Of a DNA stretch of 64,000 bases, positions 16,568-25,012 are shown piece after piece. The position numbers were made by a program, and so were the translations under genes. The notes under the pieces were generated by a model that ran no database searches, was not told the DNA's origin, and saw only the letters and a program-made list of their open reading frames with translations. This DNA is from JAWOLE01 sp963815655 (GTDB taxonomy: Bacteria; Acidobacteriota; Thermoanaerobaculia; UBA5066; Gp7-AA6): the NCBI GenBank assembly GCA_963815655.1, contig CAWFHK010000001.1, positions 1,984,001 through 2,048,000 of the forward strand, given 5' to 3'. Positions within the stretch are counted from its first letter, which is position 1; every line of letters begins with the position of its first letter.

Positions 16568-18224
16568 CGCGGAACCGCCGCGAGAGCGCGACCTCCCCCC
16601 GATAGCCGGCGATCTCCGACTCCCGCCTCGCCTCGCTCCAGCCGAGCTCTCGGGCCATCAGCGCGGCGGCCCGCTCCACGGCCTCTTCTCCCTGCCGCGG
16701 CGCCTGCCAGAAGAGATGCGTGCGGCGGATCAGGGCATCCGTCAGCGACCGGGCGTCCTCGCGGCGCGCCGCGAAGACGATCTCCGCCTCGATGTCGGGG
16801 AGGCCCGGGCAGAGCGGCCGCGCGAGCGCGGCGTCTCCCGCGACGACGTCGAGGACCTCGGCCGCCCGCGATCCGTACCGCCGCGCCAGGTGATCGGCCG
16901 TTCCCGCGTCGATCGCTTGATCCGAGGCGGCGGCGATCTCCAGGAGCGCGGTGACGGACTCCTCGCGGGATCTCCCGGGCGCGCCCGGAAACGGCCTCGT
17001 CTCCGTCGTGCCGGCGGGCACGGCGACCCCGCGAGCGGCCAGCAGGCGCGCCGCCCGATCCACGGCCCGCGCCGCCATGCGGCGGTGCGTCGTCAGCTTG
17101 CCCCCCGTCGCCGTCAGGAGGCCGTCCGCGGAGAGGAGAAGGACGTCTTCGCGGCTCGTGTCCTCGACGCGTCTTCCCGGCTCGCGCACCAGGGGACGCA
17201 GGCTCGCGAAGGTCGCCACCACGTCGGACCCGGTCAGGCCCGACGCCGGGAAGGTCTCGTTCGCCTCTTTGAGCAGATACGCCACCTCCGCCGGCTTCGC
17301 CACGACCTCGTCGAGAGATCCGGCGTAGTCGGAGTCGGTCGTTCCGAGGAGCGTCACCGGCCCGTCGGGAACCGCGAACAGGAGACGTCCTCCGGAGTCG
17401 GGAAACGCGACCGGGCAGTTGACGGGAAGGCGCCGCGCCGGCAGCGTGACGTGGACCCCCTTGGCCAGACGCAACAGGGGCGCGCAACCCGGATCGTCCA
17501 GCGATCGCAGGCGATCGGCCCACGGCCCCGTCGCGCTCACGACGACGCGCGCGCGGACCGCGAAGCCCCGGCCGGATTCCCGGTCCCGGACCTCCGCCCC
17601 GCTCGCCGAGCCCGACGCGTCGTGGACGAGGCCCGCCACCTCGAGGCGCGAGACCGCGACGGCGCCCAGGGAAACGGCGTCGAGCACGTTCTCGAGGGTC
17701 AGGCGCGCGTCGTCCGTCCGGGCGTCCGCGTAGGCGGCGCCGCCCAGGAGGTCCGGGCTCTCGAGCGCGGGCTCCTTCCGGAGGATCTGTTCGCGCGAGA
17801 GCCGCCGGTGGAACCGGTGAGACCTCCCGAGCGCCAGCAGGTCGTAGGCCGTCAGGCCGAGCGCCAGGAGCCACGGCGGGACGCCGCGCCCGCGATAGGA
17901 CGGGAAGAGGAACTCGACAGGCCGGACCAGGTGCGGAGCGAGCCGGACGAGCCGGTCGCGCTCGGACAGGGACTCGAAGACCAGTTTCACGTTGCCGGTC
18001 TTGAGGTAACGCAGTCCTCCGTGAACGAGCTTCGTGGACCGCCACGATGTTCCGGAGGCCCAGTCTGCGCGCTCGACCAGCGCGACCTCTAGCCCGCGCG
18101 TCGCGGCATCGCGCGCGATTGCGGAGCCGGTGATCCCGCCCCCGATGACGAGCATGTCGAAGAGCGCCCGCTCGAGCGCGGCGACCCGCTCGGTCCGGGG
18201 AGGAAAGCCGAATCCGGAAGTCAA
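16557..18224 (-). CDS. glpD: aerobic glycerol-3-phosphate dehydrogenase
   Basis: 555 residues, an FAD enzyme that oxidises glycerol 3-phosphate to dihydroxyacetone phosphate and feeds electrons to quinones at the inner membrane. The dinucleotide fold is DMLVIGGGITGSAIARDAATRG (residues about 23-44), followed by the family motifs STKLVHGGLRYL and FASLRPLVREPG; the C-terminal GlpD domain covers about 400-530. The start TTG at 18224 is preceded by AAGG; it lies seven bases after the antiporter stop, so the two genes are likely co-transcribed. No glpK or glpF is present nearby. Confidence 0.93.
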   Translation of the reverse strand: MTSGFGFPPRTERVAALERALFDMLVIGGGITGSAIARDAATRGLEVALVERADWASGTSWRSTKLVHGGLRYLKTGNVKLVFESLSERDRLVRLAPHLVRPVEFLFPSYRGRGVPPWLLALGLTAYDLLALGRSHRFHRRLSREQILRKEPALESPDLLGGAAYADARTDDARLTLENVLDAVSLGAVAVSRLEVAGLVHDASGSASGAEVRDRESGRGFAVRARVVVSATGPWADRLRSLDDPGCAPLLRLAKGVHVTLPARRLPVNCPVAFPDSGGRLLFAVPDGPVTLLGTTDSDYAGSLDEVVAKPAEVAYLLKEANETFPASGLTGSDVVATFASLRPLVREPGRRVEDTSREDVLLLSADGLLTATGGKLTTHRRMAARAVDRAARLLAARGVAVPAGTTETRPFPGAPGRSREESVTALLEIAAASDQAIDAGTADHLARRYGSRAAEVLDVVAGDAALARPLCPGLPDIEAEIVFAARREDARSLTDALIRRTHLFWQAPRQGEEAVERAAALMARELGWSEARRESEIAGYRGEVALSRRFRATS

Positions 18225-18231
18225 GCGCCTT

Positions 18232-19422
18232 TCACGAACGCGCCTTTTCGCCGGCCCCGACGCCCCGGCGGAAGGCCTTCAGCAGCGGAGGCGCGAGAAA
18301 CGTCGTCGCGAAGACGGCGAGCACGACGGCCACGAAGACCCCCTCCGCCAGCGCGCCCGTCGCCTTCCCCAGAGACGCGAAGATCAGGCCCACCTCGCCG
18401 CGCGGCACCATCCCGGCGCCGATGAAGGCCCTCCGGACTCTCCCCCACGCGCAGAAGCCGGCCGCGAACTTGCCGAGGAACCCGATGACGGTCAGGCCAA
18501 GCGCGAGGAGAAGGGCGGGTCGATTCTCCCGCACGAGCGGGTTCAGAAGGGCGACGTCCACCTGCGCGCCCACCGCGACGAAGAAGAGCGGGGCGAAGAG
18601 ATCCACCGCCGGCTTCAGGGCGAGGGTGATGTCGTGCCGCCGGTTCGTGCGCGCCAGCACGAGCCCCGTCGCGAAGGCCCCCACGATCTCGGCCGATCCC
18701 GCCTTCTTCGCCGCGACCGCCACGAGCAGCGCGAAGGCAACCGACGCCGCCACGAGCACGCCGCGCACGTTGGCCCGCCCGACGATCCCGATCAGCCGGT
18801 GGCCCAGGGGGATCCCGAGCGCCAGCGCCACGACCAGGAATCCGACGGCGAGGCTCGTGGCCCGGAGGACCATCGCCGTCTCCACGGTTCCCCTCTCGGC
18901 GATCCGGGAGACGACGGCGAGGACCACGAGCCCCAGCACGTCGTCCACGACCGCGGCCCCCAGGATGATCTGTCCCTCGCGCGACGACAGGGCCTTCAAC
19001 TCGGAGAGGACGCGCGCCGTGATCCCGATCGACGTCGCCGTCAGGGCGGCGCCGACGAAGATGGCGGTCAGAGTCGGATGGCCGAGCACGCGCGTGAAAA
19101 AGAAGCCGCCCAGGAAGGGAAGCGCCATTCCCGCCAGAGCGACCACCAGCGCGGGAGCGCCGACGCGCGCCAGCTCGGCGAGATCCGTCTCCAGGCCGAC
19201 CTCGAAGAGGAGCAGGATGACCCCGATCTCCGCCACCAGCAGGATCCCGGCCGTCAGGGAGACGAGGCCCAGGACCGAGGGACCGAGCAGCACGCCCGCG
19301 AGCAGCTCCCCGAGGACCGCCGGCTGCCCGAGCCTCTCCGCCACCTCCCCGAGGAGCTTGGCCCCCAGCAACGCCGAGGCGAACGCGAGCAGAAACGAGG
19401 AAAGGTCGATCCCGTGATCCAT
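18232..19422 (-). CDS. cation:proton antiporter, CPA2 family
   Basis: 396 residues, almost entirely hydrophobic, with about 12 transmembrane helices. The family core includes LGELLAGVLLGPSVLG near the N-terminus, FEVGLETDLAEL, ATSIGITARVLSEL, and GAAVVDDVLGLVVL with the paired aspartates of the ion-binding site. There is no C-terminal RCK/TrkA domain, so it resembles NapA or short KefB-like Na+ or K+/H+ antiporters. ATG 19422 has TACCAT eight bases upstream and only a weak ribosome site. Ion specificity cannot be read from sequence. Confidence 0.9.
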   Translation of the reverse strand: MDHGIDLSSFLLAFASALLGAKLLGEVAERLGQPAVLGELLAGVLLGPSVLGLVSLTAGILLVAEIGVILLLFEVGLETDLAELARVGAPALVVALAGMALPFLGGFFFTRVLGHPTLTAIFVGAALTATSIGITARVLSELKALSSREGQIILGAAVVDDVLGLVVLAVVSRIAERGTVETAMVLRATSLAVGFLVVALALGIPLGHRLIGIVGRANVRGVLVAASVAFALLVAVAAKKAGSAEIVGAFATGLVLARTNRRHDITLALKPAVDLFAPLFFVAVGAQVDVALLNPLVRENRPALLLALGLTVIGFLGKFAAGFCAWGRVRRAFIGAGMVPRGEVGLIFASLGKATGALAEGVFVAVVLAVFATTFLAPPLLKAFRRGVGAGEKARS

Positions 19423-19447
19423 TCCGATCGATGGTATCTCCGTCGGG

Positions 19448-19489
19448 CTTTCGGCCGGAGGCGCTCGCTTCGCGAGCGGCGGCCGAGAG
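19448..19489. repeat. long imperfect hairpin between antiporter and tRNA promoters
   Basis: CTTTCGGCC (19448-19456) pairs with GGCCGAGAG (19481-19489), and inside it GCTCGC-TTC-GCGAGC (19463-19477) makes a second perfect stem. It lies 26 bases before the antiporter start, in its leader direction, and 70 bases before the tRNA. There is no U-tract on either side. Confidence 0.6.
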
Positions 19490-19558
19490 AGTTCAAGGCC
19501 GGAGCCAGACCGCGAAGCGCATTCGCCACTTGCGTGCTATCCTTCGCGTTCCTCGCGT

Positions 19559-19635
19559 GGGGCTGTAGCTCAGTTTGGGAGAGCGCCTGAATCGCACTCA
19601 GGAGGTCGCCGGTTCGATCCCGGTCAGCTCCACCA
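19559..19635 (+). tRNA. tRNA-Ala (anticodon CGC)
   Basis: The 77-base cloverleaf starts GGGGCTG and ends CAGCTCC-A-CCA, with an encoded CCA. The D arm is GCTC...GAGC. The anticodon stem CCTGA/TCAGG closes the loop ATCGCAC, giving anticodon CGC, which reads GCG, a common alanine codon in this GC-rich DNA. The T arm is GCCGG-TTCGATC-CCGGT. TATCCT about 18 bases upstream could be the -10 box. Confidence 0.96.
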
Positions 19636-19761
19636 ACCCACGAAACCGCCAGGTCTCGCGACGGCACTCCGAACCGCCTCGCGGCCGCGGGATGTGGGGA
19701 CCTCTCCTTTCATGAGCGCCCCGCGTCAGCCAAACAGGCTCGCCTGTGTCTTGGAAGGGCT

Positions 19762-20406
19762 CTATTTCCCAAACCGCTCGAAACGGTATGCCAGCTCTGG
19801 CCCCCCCTCTCCCTCGTACGCGAGCCGGGCGACGAGCAGCGCGAACGGCTCAGTGTAACGGGCGATCCGTAAGGGCCCGGCGTCCACAGGGTCGAACCCC
19901 ACGTCGTGGATCAGGCCGGCGGCGATCTTCTTGCTGCCCGAATCGTCCCCGCAGAACACGAGGCTTGGTCTGCGGGCTCTGCGCCGGGCCTCGAAGACGC
20001 CTGGAAGCACCTCGCTCGGCACGGTGTTGAACGCCGACACGACCCGAGCCTTCGGGACCTTCTTTTCCAGCGCCTCGGCTCCGGAAGAGGTGTGGGCAAT
20101 GACGAGGCCCGTGTCGGCCTCATTCATCGGGAGCGAGCAGCTCACGACGACCTTGCCCGTGATGCTTGAGGAGGCGCTTTCGATGGCATGGAGAGCAAGG
20201 GCTTCGCCCAGCAGCTCTTCGTTCGCGAACGGACCATACGCTTCGGCCGTGTCGAAGAAGGTGACGCCTCGTTCGACGGCCGACCGAAGGAGGGCGATCA
20301 TCGCCTGCCTGTCCGCGGGCGGACCGTAGCCGTAGCTCATTCCCATGCAGCCGAGCCCGAGAGCCGAAACCTCCGGGCCCCCACTTCCCAATGTGCGCTT
20401 TTGCAT
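19762..20406 (-). pseudogene. chimeric remnant: N-terminus of aldo/keto reductase joined to C-terminus of F420/NADP-type oxidoreductase
   Basis: An intact 214-codon frame that joins parts of two unrelated proteins. Residues 1 to about 70 are the start of an aldo/keto reductase (QKRTLGSGGPEVSALGLG, then FFDTAEAYGPFANEELLG, with the catalytic Asp and Tyr). The rest (from about HAIESASSSITGKVVV) matches the C-terminal two thirds of the NADPH-dependent F420 reductase-like family (SGAEALEKKVPKARVVSAF, CGDDSGSKKIAAGLI, GFDPVDAGPLRIARY). The first part lacks the AKR catalytic Lys and His and most of the barrel; the second lacks the N-terminal nucleotide-binding GxGxxG. An in-frame deletion between two adjacent genes is the simplest explanation. 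It lies 127 bases from a tRNA gene. Loss of function is inferred. Confidence 0.75.
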
Positions 20407-20535
20407 CGTCTCTCTTCCCGTCAACCGCGGTTCGTCGCGTTCCTGGCTCGGTCCGGCACCGGCGTCGGCAGGCCTTTCGGAAGCGTTGGCATGATTCGCC
20501 GACGCACGATTGCTGCCGTCAACGCGATCTCCCTG

Positions 20536-21309
20536 CTATTCCGGCGTGGTGTAGGCGACGGTGATGCCGCCGTCCACGGTCAGGGCGGCGCCGTTGACGT
20601 AGGAGGAGTCGTCGGAGGCGAGGAAGAGGGCGGCTCGCGCCACCTCCGACGCCTTGGCCAAGCGGCCGAAGGGGATGTGGACCATGCGGCGGGCGCGGCG
20701 GGCGGGGTCGCCGAGGAGCTCGGCCATGAGCGGCGTGTCCACCGGGCCGGGGCAGAGGGCGTTGACGCGGATGTTGCGGCGGGCGAACTCGACGGCGGTC
20801 TCGCGGGTGAGCGAGAGGACCCCGCCCTTGCTCGCCGTGTAGGCGATCTGCGGCGTCGCCGACCCCATGAGAGCGACGAACGACGCCGTGTTGACGACGC
20901 TCCCGCCCCCCGCGCGCAGGAGCGCGGGGATCCCGTACTTGCACCCGAGAAAGACCCCCTTGAGATTGACGCGCATCACGAGGTCCCACGTCTCCTCGTC
21001 GGTCTCCAGGACTCCCCCGTCGGCGGCGGGGAAGATGCCGGCGTTGTTGAAGAGAACGTTCAGGCGCCCATAGCTCTCTTCCGCCGCCGCGACCATCGCG
21101 CGGACCTCGTCGGCGCGCGAGACGTCGGCATGGACGAAGCGCGCGCGCCCCCCCGCGGCCTCGACCAACGAGACGGTCTCCTTCCCGGCGGCATCGGCCA
21201 CATCGGCGACGATGACGCTCGCCCCCTCGCTGGCAAAGAGAATCGCCGCCTCCCGCCCGATCCCGCTCCCCGCCCCCGTGATCAACGCCACCTTGTCTTT
21301 CAGCCGCAT
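20536..21309 (-). CDS. short-chain dehydrogenase/reductase
   Basis: 257 residues, a classical SDR. The cofactor motif is TGAGSGIG (residues about 11-18), with Asp at the end of the second strand (VIVADVADA) suggesting NAD preference. NNAG is present, then the catalytic Ser in VVNTASFVALMG and YxxxK in YTASKGGVLSLTRE. The C-terminal pattern ALFLASDDSSYVNGAALTVDGG is that of glucose 1-dehydrogenase/FabG-like SDRs. The substrate is unknown. A GAGG ribosome site precedes ATG 21309. Confidence 0.9.
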   Translation of the reverse strand: MRLKDKVALITGAGSGIGREAAILFASEGASVIVADVADAAGKETVSLVEAAGGRARFVHADVSRADEVRAMVAAAEESYGRLNVLFNNAGIFPAADGGVLETDEETWDLVMRVNLKGVFLGCKYGIPALLRAGGGSVVNTASFVALMGSATPQIAYTASKGGVLSLTRETAVEFARRNIRVNALCPGPVDTPLMAELLGDPARRARRMVHIPFGRLAKASEVARAALFLASDDSSYVNGAALTVDGGITVAYTTPE

Positions 21310-21326
21310 CTCGACCTCAGCTTGCT

Positions 21327-21354
21327 TTCACAATTCACAGTTCACAATTCACAA
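21327..21354. repeat. heptamer tandem array (TTCACAA), single arm
   Basis: Four units TTCACAA, TTCACAG, TTCACAA, TTCACAA in the 52-base gap between the SDR start and the stop of the glutamine-synthetase-like gene. No inverted partner arm is visible. It lies eight bases after that stop codon in the transcript direction. Confidence 0.85.
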
Positions 21355-21361
21355 TTTCCTC

Positions 21362-22756
21362 TCATCCTCTCTCGAAGAACCTTGCCTTCTCCCAGTCCGT
21401 CACCGCCTCGTCGAACTTCCTCTGCTCGGTGCGCAGGAAGTGGACGTAGTGGTTGACGAACTCCTCGCCGAACGCCTCGCGCGCGAAGGCGCTCGACGCG
21501 AACCGGTCGGTGGCATCCCGCAGCGTCCGCGGGACGCGGGGCCGCGACCCGGCGGCGTACGCGTCCCCCTGGAAGATCGGCGGCGGCTCCGTGCGGCGCG
21601 CGATCCCGTCGAGTCCCGAGGCGAGCGCGGCGGCGTAGGCGAGATACGGATTCGCGTCGGCGCCCGGGATGCGGCATTCGATCCGCAGCGACGGGCCCTC
21701 CCCCACCACGCGGAAGCCCGACGTGCGGTTGTCGTGGCTCCAGGCGATGGCCGTGGGCGCGAACGACGCGCTCTGGAATCGCTTGTAGGAATTGACCGAG
21801 GGCGCCGCCATGGCGGCGAGCTCTTCCGCGCGGGCCAGCCAGCCGCCGAGGAACCACCGGAAGAGGTCGCTCGCGGCGATCGGGCCGAGCGGCGAAGCGC
21901 CAGCGAAGAGATTCTCCTTCCCCGCCGCGTCCCAGAGGGAGACGTGCTGGTGCAGCGAGCTTCCCGCCAGCTTCTCGTTCCACTTCGCCATGAACGTCAC
22001 GGCAAAGCCCTGCCGGTCGGCGATCTCCTTGGCCGCGTGCTTGGTCAGGACGTTTCGATCGGCCTGCTCCATGACCTCGCAGTACCGGACGTTCAACTCC
22101 TGCTGACCGGGCCCCCACTCCCCTTTGGAGCCCTCCATCGGCACGCCGCTCGCGTCGAGGCCGCGGACGACGGCCCCGACGAGCGGCTCCTCCCTCGTCC
22201 CCTGGAGGATGTGGTAGTCCTCGATGTAGCCGCCGAAGGTCTCGAGATCCTGGAACCGCTTCCTGCGCGCGGATTCGTACGTCTCTCGAAAGACGTACAT
22301 CTCCAGCTCCGATCCCGCCCGCGCCTCGAATCCCATGTCGAGGGCCCGGTCCACCTGGCGCGCGAGGACTCGCCGCGGCGCGACCTCGACCGGCCGCCCG
22401 TCGAAATCGCCGACGACGTCGCAGAGGACGATCGCCGTCTTCTCGAGCCAGGCCGCCCGGCGCGCGGTCTTCCAGTCGGGGACGCACCGGAAGTCGCCGT
22501 ACCCCTCCTCCCAGCTCGCGAACGCGTAGCCCGGCACGGGATCCATCTCCATGTCGCAGGCGAGGAGGTAGTCGCAGGCGTGAAAGCCGTGGCCCGCCAC
22601 GCCCTCGATGAAGAAGCGGCCCACGAAGCGCTTTCCCAGCAGGCGACCGTAGAGGTCCGGGAAGACGGCGAGGACCGTCGCGATTTCGCCCGCCTCGACG
22701 AGCCGCGTCAGCTCCTGCCGACCGAGCTTGCCGGGAAGGGACTCCGCACCTGCCAT
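21362..22756 (-). CDS. glutamine synthetase family protein (GS-III/PuuA-like, substrate uncertain)
   Basis: 464 residues with the GS fold: an N-terminal beta-grasp (FPDLYGRLLGKR), the active-site Glu segments GSELEMYVF and EWGPGQQELNVRY, KWNEKLAGSSLHQHVSLWD with the ATP/metal His, and RIPGADANPYLAYAAALASG. The adenylylation-site Tyr region of GlnA-I is not recognisable. Members of this subgroup include glutamylpolyamine synthetases and other amine ligases, so it may not be the primary ammonia-assimilating enzyme. GGAGGCAACC precedes ATG 22756. It follows pheA by 45 bases. Confidence 0.87.
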   Translation of the reverse strand: MAGAESLPGKLGRQELTRLVEAGEIATVLAVFPDLYGRLLGKRFVGRFFIEGVAGHGFHACDYLLACDMEMDPVPGYAFASWEEGYGDFRCVPDWKTARRAAWLEKTAIVLCDVVGDFDGRPVEVAPRRVLARQVDRALDMGFEARAGSELEMYVFRETYESARRKRFQDLETFGGYIEDYHILQGTREEPLVGAVVRGLDASGVPMEGSKGEWGPGQQELNVRYCEVMEQADRNVLTKHAAKEIADRQGFAVTFMAKWNEKLAGSSLHQHVSLWDAAGKENLFAGASPLGPIAASDLFRWFLGGWLARAEELAAMAAPSVNSYKRFQSASFAPTAIAWSHDNRTSGFRVVGEGPSLRIECRIPGADANPYLAYAAALASGLDGIARRTEPPPIFQGDAYAAGSRPRVPRTLRDATDRFASSAFAREAFGEEFVNHYVHFLRTEQRKFDEAVTDWEKARFFERG

Positions 22757-22801
22757 GGTTGCCTCCGCGACTGGCCGCCTGAGCGCGAGCGGAAGGCAAG
22801 T

Positions 22802-23671
22802 CTAACCGCTGGATCCCAGGGAAGCGTCCGTCTCGGCGGCCGGGTAGGTTCCGAGCCGGCGCAGGCCCGTCGAGCGCTTCTCGAGCGCCTCGACCGCCGC
22901 GTCCAGGTCTCCCTCGCATCCGGCCGGGGCGACGGCGTCGAGGTAGAAGAGGTACTCGAAGCGCGAGCCCCGCACGGGACGGCTCTCGATCTTCGTCAGG
23001 TTGATGCCGAAATCCGCGAAGGGGCGAAGACTCTCGAAGAGAGCCGCCGGGCGGTTCTGCGCACGAAAGAGAAGCGTGGTCTTGAGCGGGCGCGGATCGC
23101 TCCGGCCGCGGGCCGGGCGATCCTCCGGCCGCGCGATCAGGAGGAACCGGGTGAAGTTCGTCGGATCGTCCTCGAGGTGCTCCAAGAGCACGCGGCCCCC
23201 GTAGACCTCCGCGGCCCGGAGGCTCGCGATGGCCGCCGTGTCGCCGCGGCCGCCGGAGATCACTTCTTCGGCGGCGGCGGCCGTGTCCTGGACGGCCACC
23301 GCCTCGATCCCAGGGTACCGCCGAAAGAACTCCCCGCACTGGAGCAGGGCCATGGGATGGGAGAGCACGCGCCGGACGCCTTCGACCGCGACTCCCGCCG
23401 GCGCGATGAGCGCGTGCGCGATGCGGAGAACCGCTTCCGCCGACACGGTGACCCGGTGGCTCGCGAGCAGGTCGTAGCAGGCATGAACGGACCCGGCGAG
23501 CGTGTTCTCGATCGGCACCGCTCCCCACCGCGCGCGGCCCGAGGAGACGGCCTCGAAGAGGTCCTCGAAGCGGGCGCACGGGAGAAGCTCGGCGCCGCCG
23601 GCGAAGTCCCGGGCGGCCTGTTCGCTGAAGGCTCCGGGGACTCCCTGGTAGGCGATCGCGCCGGCGCTCAT
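22802..23671 (-). CDS. pheA: prephenate dehydratase
   Basis: 289 residues. It converts prephenate to phenylpyruvate. The periplasmic-binding-like catalytic region includes YQGVPGAFSEQAA, PIENTLAGSVHACYDLL (Glu-Asn-Thr motif) and the conserved TRFLLI near residue 180. An ACT domain follows (about 200-275) with ESRPVRGSRFEYLFYLD, the phenylalanine feedback site. ATG 23671 overlaps the stop of the DAHP synthase-chorismate mutase gene (ATGA), so the first, fifth-to-sixth and dehydratase steps toward phenylalanine are coupled. Confidence 0.95.
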   Translation of the reverse strand: MSAGAIAYQGVPGAFSEQAARDFAGGAELLPCARFEDLFEAVSSGRARWGAVPIENTLAGSVHACYDLLASHRVTVSAEAVLRIAHALIAPAGVAVEGVRRVLSHPMALLQCGEFFRRYPGIEAVAVQDTAAAAEEVISGGRGDTAAIASLRAAEVYGGRVLLEHLEDDPTNFTRFLLIARPEDRPARGRSDPRPLKTTLLFRAQNRPAALFESLRPFADFGINLTKIESRPVRGSRFEYLFYLDAVAPAGCEGDLDAAVEALEKRSTGLRRLGTYPAAETDASLGSSG

Positions 23672-24822
23672 TCCGATCTCTCTTCGGCGCGCCGCGTCTC
23701 TTCGATCACCGCGCGGAAGACCCTCGCGATTCCGCCGGGACCGAACCGGCCCGCGGCGAGCTTCGCCACGTTTCGGAGCACGGCATCCTCGCGCTCGGGC
23801 GCGTGGATCGAGAGCCCCCGCTCTCTCTTGGCCCGCCCGATCGCAGCCGCCACCTTCGCCCGCTCGTTGAGAAGACGGACGAGAGCCTCGTCCAGGACAT
23901 CGATCCGCCCGCGAAGCCCATGAAGAAAGGCCTTCGCGCGCGGGCCGGTCTCGGGAGGTGGGCAGGCCAGCGTCCGGCCCTCCAGCGGCGCGCAACGCCC
24001 GAGCTCGCGCATCAGGGCCGAGAAGCCCTCCGGCGTCAGGGATTGTTCTCCGTCGGAGAGGGAGCCCGCGGGATCCGGATGGACTTCCAGGATCAGGCCG
24101 TCCGCGCCGGCGGCGACGGACGCCTTCGACAACGGGCGCACGAGGTGGCGCCGGCCGGTGCCGTGGCTCGGATCGACGATGACCGGCAGGTGCGTGGCCG
24201 CCTTCAGCCAGGCGACCGCGTTCAGGTCGAGAGTGTTGCGCGTGGCCGTCTCGAAGGTCCGGATGCCGCGCTCGCAGAGCACGACGTCCGGGTTGCCGTG
24301 ACAGACGACGTACTCCGCCGCGAGCAGAAACTCTTCGACGGTCGCGGAGAGGCCGCGCTTCAGGAGCACCGGGCGGCCCGCCGCACCGAGCGCCTTGAGC
24401 AGCGCGAAGTTCTGCATGTTGCGCGCGCCGACCTGGAGCATGTCCGCGTGGCGCCCGACCAGCGGCACGTCTTCGGCGCTCAGGACCTCGGTCACGACCG
24501 GCAGGCCGCTCTCGCGGCCGGCGTCGGCGAGAAGGCGGAGCCCTTCCTCGCCCAGCCCCTGGAACGAGTACGGGGACGTTCGCGGCTTGAATGCTCCTCC
24601 TCTCAGGAGCCTCGCCCCCGAAAGCGCGACGGCGCGGGCGGCGGCCCGCATCTGCGGCGCCGTTTCGACCGCGCACGGCCCGGCCGCGACGACGAACTCC
24701 TCCGCGCCGATCTCCACGGCTCCGACACGGACGCGCGTCGTCTCCGAGCGGCCGTTTCGCGCCACGAGAGGGTAGGGGGCCGCCGACCGCGGCGCTGTCT
24801 CAATCTTGTTTGCTCCCGACAC
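23668..24822 (-). CDS. bifunctional DAHP synthase / chorismate mutase
   Basis: 384 residues. Residues about 35-285 are a type I-beta (KDO8P-like) DAHP synthase with VAAGPCAVE, RGGAFKPRTSPYSFQGLG, IGARNMQNF-like VGARNMQNFALLKA and VDPSHGTGRRH. The last 90 residues are an AroQ chorismate mutase (LRGRIDVLDEALVRLLNERA, then AKVAAAIGRAKRERGL). The C-terminal position of the mutase contrasts with Bacillus, where the mutase is N-terminal; Bacteroidota enzymes have this order. The mutase may serve both catalysis and feedback inhibition. GTG 24822 follows GGAGGCAACC. The gene lies behind an attenuator and is the first full gene of the operon. Confidence 0.94.
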   Translation of the reverse strand: MSGANKIETAPRSAAPYPLVARNGRSETTRVRVGAVEIGAEEFVVAAGPCAVETAPQMRAAARAVALSGARLLRGGAFKPRTSPYSFQGLGEEGLRLLADAGRESGLPVVTEVLSAEDVPLVGRHADMLQVGARNMQNFALLKALGAAGRPVLLKRGLSATVEEFLLAAEYVVCHGNPDVVLCERGIRTFETATRNTLDLNAVAWLKAATHLPVIVDPSHGTGRRHLVRPLSKASVAAGADGLILEVHPDPAGSLSDGEQSLTPEGFSALMRELGRCAPLEGRTLACPPPETGPRAKAFLHGLRGRIDVLDEALVRLLNERAKVAAAIGRAKRERGLSIHAPEREDAVLRNVAKLAAGRFGPGGIARVFRAVIEETRRAEERSE

Positions 24823-24857
24823 GGTTGCCTCCGTCCTGGCGACCGGGGGAGAAAGAA

Positions 24858-24892
24858 AAGGCCCGCTCCCTCGGTCGGAGAGAGCGGGCCTT
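24858..24892 (-). terminator. attenuator terminator of the aromatic operon
   Basis: In the minus-strand RNA, GGCCCGCTCTCTC pairs with GAGGGAGCGGGCC (12 of 13 positions) around a 5-base loop, followed by TTTTCTTTCT. It lies between the leader peptide and the DAHP synthase gene. The upstream strand of this stem is also complementary to GAGCGGGC at the end of the leader ORF (24917-24929 region), giving an alternative antiterminator. Confidence 0.88.
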
Positions 24893-24916
24893 CGAGTCCT
24901 TCTGTTCGGGACGGCT

Positions 24917-24976
24917 CTAGCCCGCTCCCCCGCGCGGGTAATAAAAGGTGCGGCTAAAGCTCGTCGGGGTCGTCAT
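24917..24976 (-). CDS. Phe/Tyr leader peptide of attenuator
   Basis: ATG 24976 opens 19 codons (MTTPTSFSRTFYYPRGGAG) that end in TAG. Four of the seven codons from the first Phe encode Phe or Tyr (TTT AGC CGC ACC TTT TAT TAC). Directly after the Tyr codons, CCCGC can pair with GCGGG (1:2 hairpin); the second strand, GAGCGGGC, can instead pair with the first strand of the terminator (2:3). A ribosome stalled at Phe/Tyr codons for lack of charged tRNA would cover segment 1, allow 2:3 and let transcription read through. TAGAAT lies nine bases upstream with no ribosome site. No homology search was possible, so the assignment rests on architecture and on the operon it leads. Confidence 0.82.
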   Translation of the reverse strand: MTTPTSFSRTFYYPRGGAG

Positions 24977-24985
24977 GCCGGGCGG

Positions 24986-24991
24986 ATTCTA
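24986..24991 (-). promoter_or_regulatory. candidate -10 box of the aromatic operon
   Basis: TAGAAT on the minus strand nine bases before the leader peptide ATG. It would start transcription within about three bases of that codon. No consensus -35 is clear; TTGCTG lies 13 bases upstream, too close for a standard promoter. Confidence 0.45.
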
Positions 24992-25012
24992 GCACGGGCT
25001 CCGCCAGCAACG

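Noticed and set aside
19448..19489. Intrinsic terminator upstream of the tRNA
   Set aside because: The hairpin is strong, but neither flank has a run of T in the right place.
19559..20406. Prophage or integrative island at tRNA-Ala
   Set aside because: No integrase and no second copy of the tRNA 3' end are present in the window.
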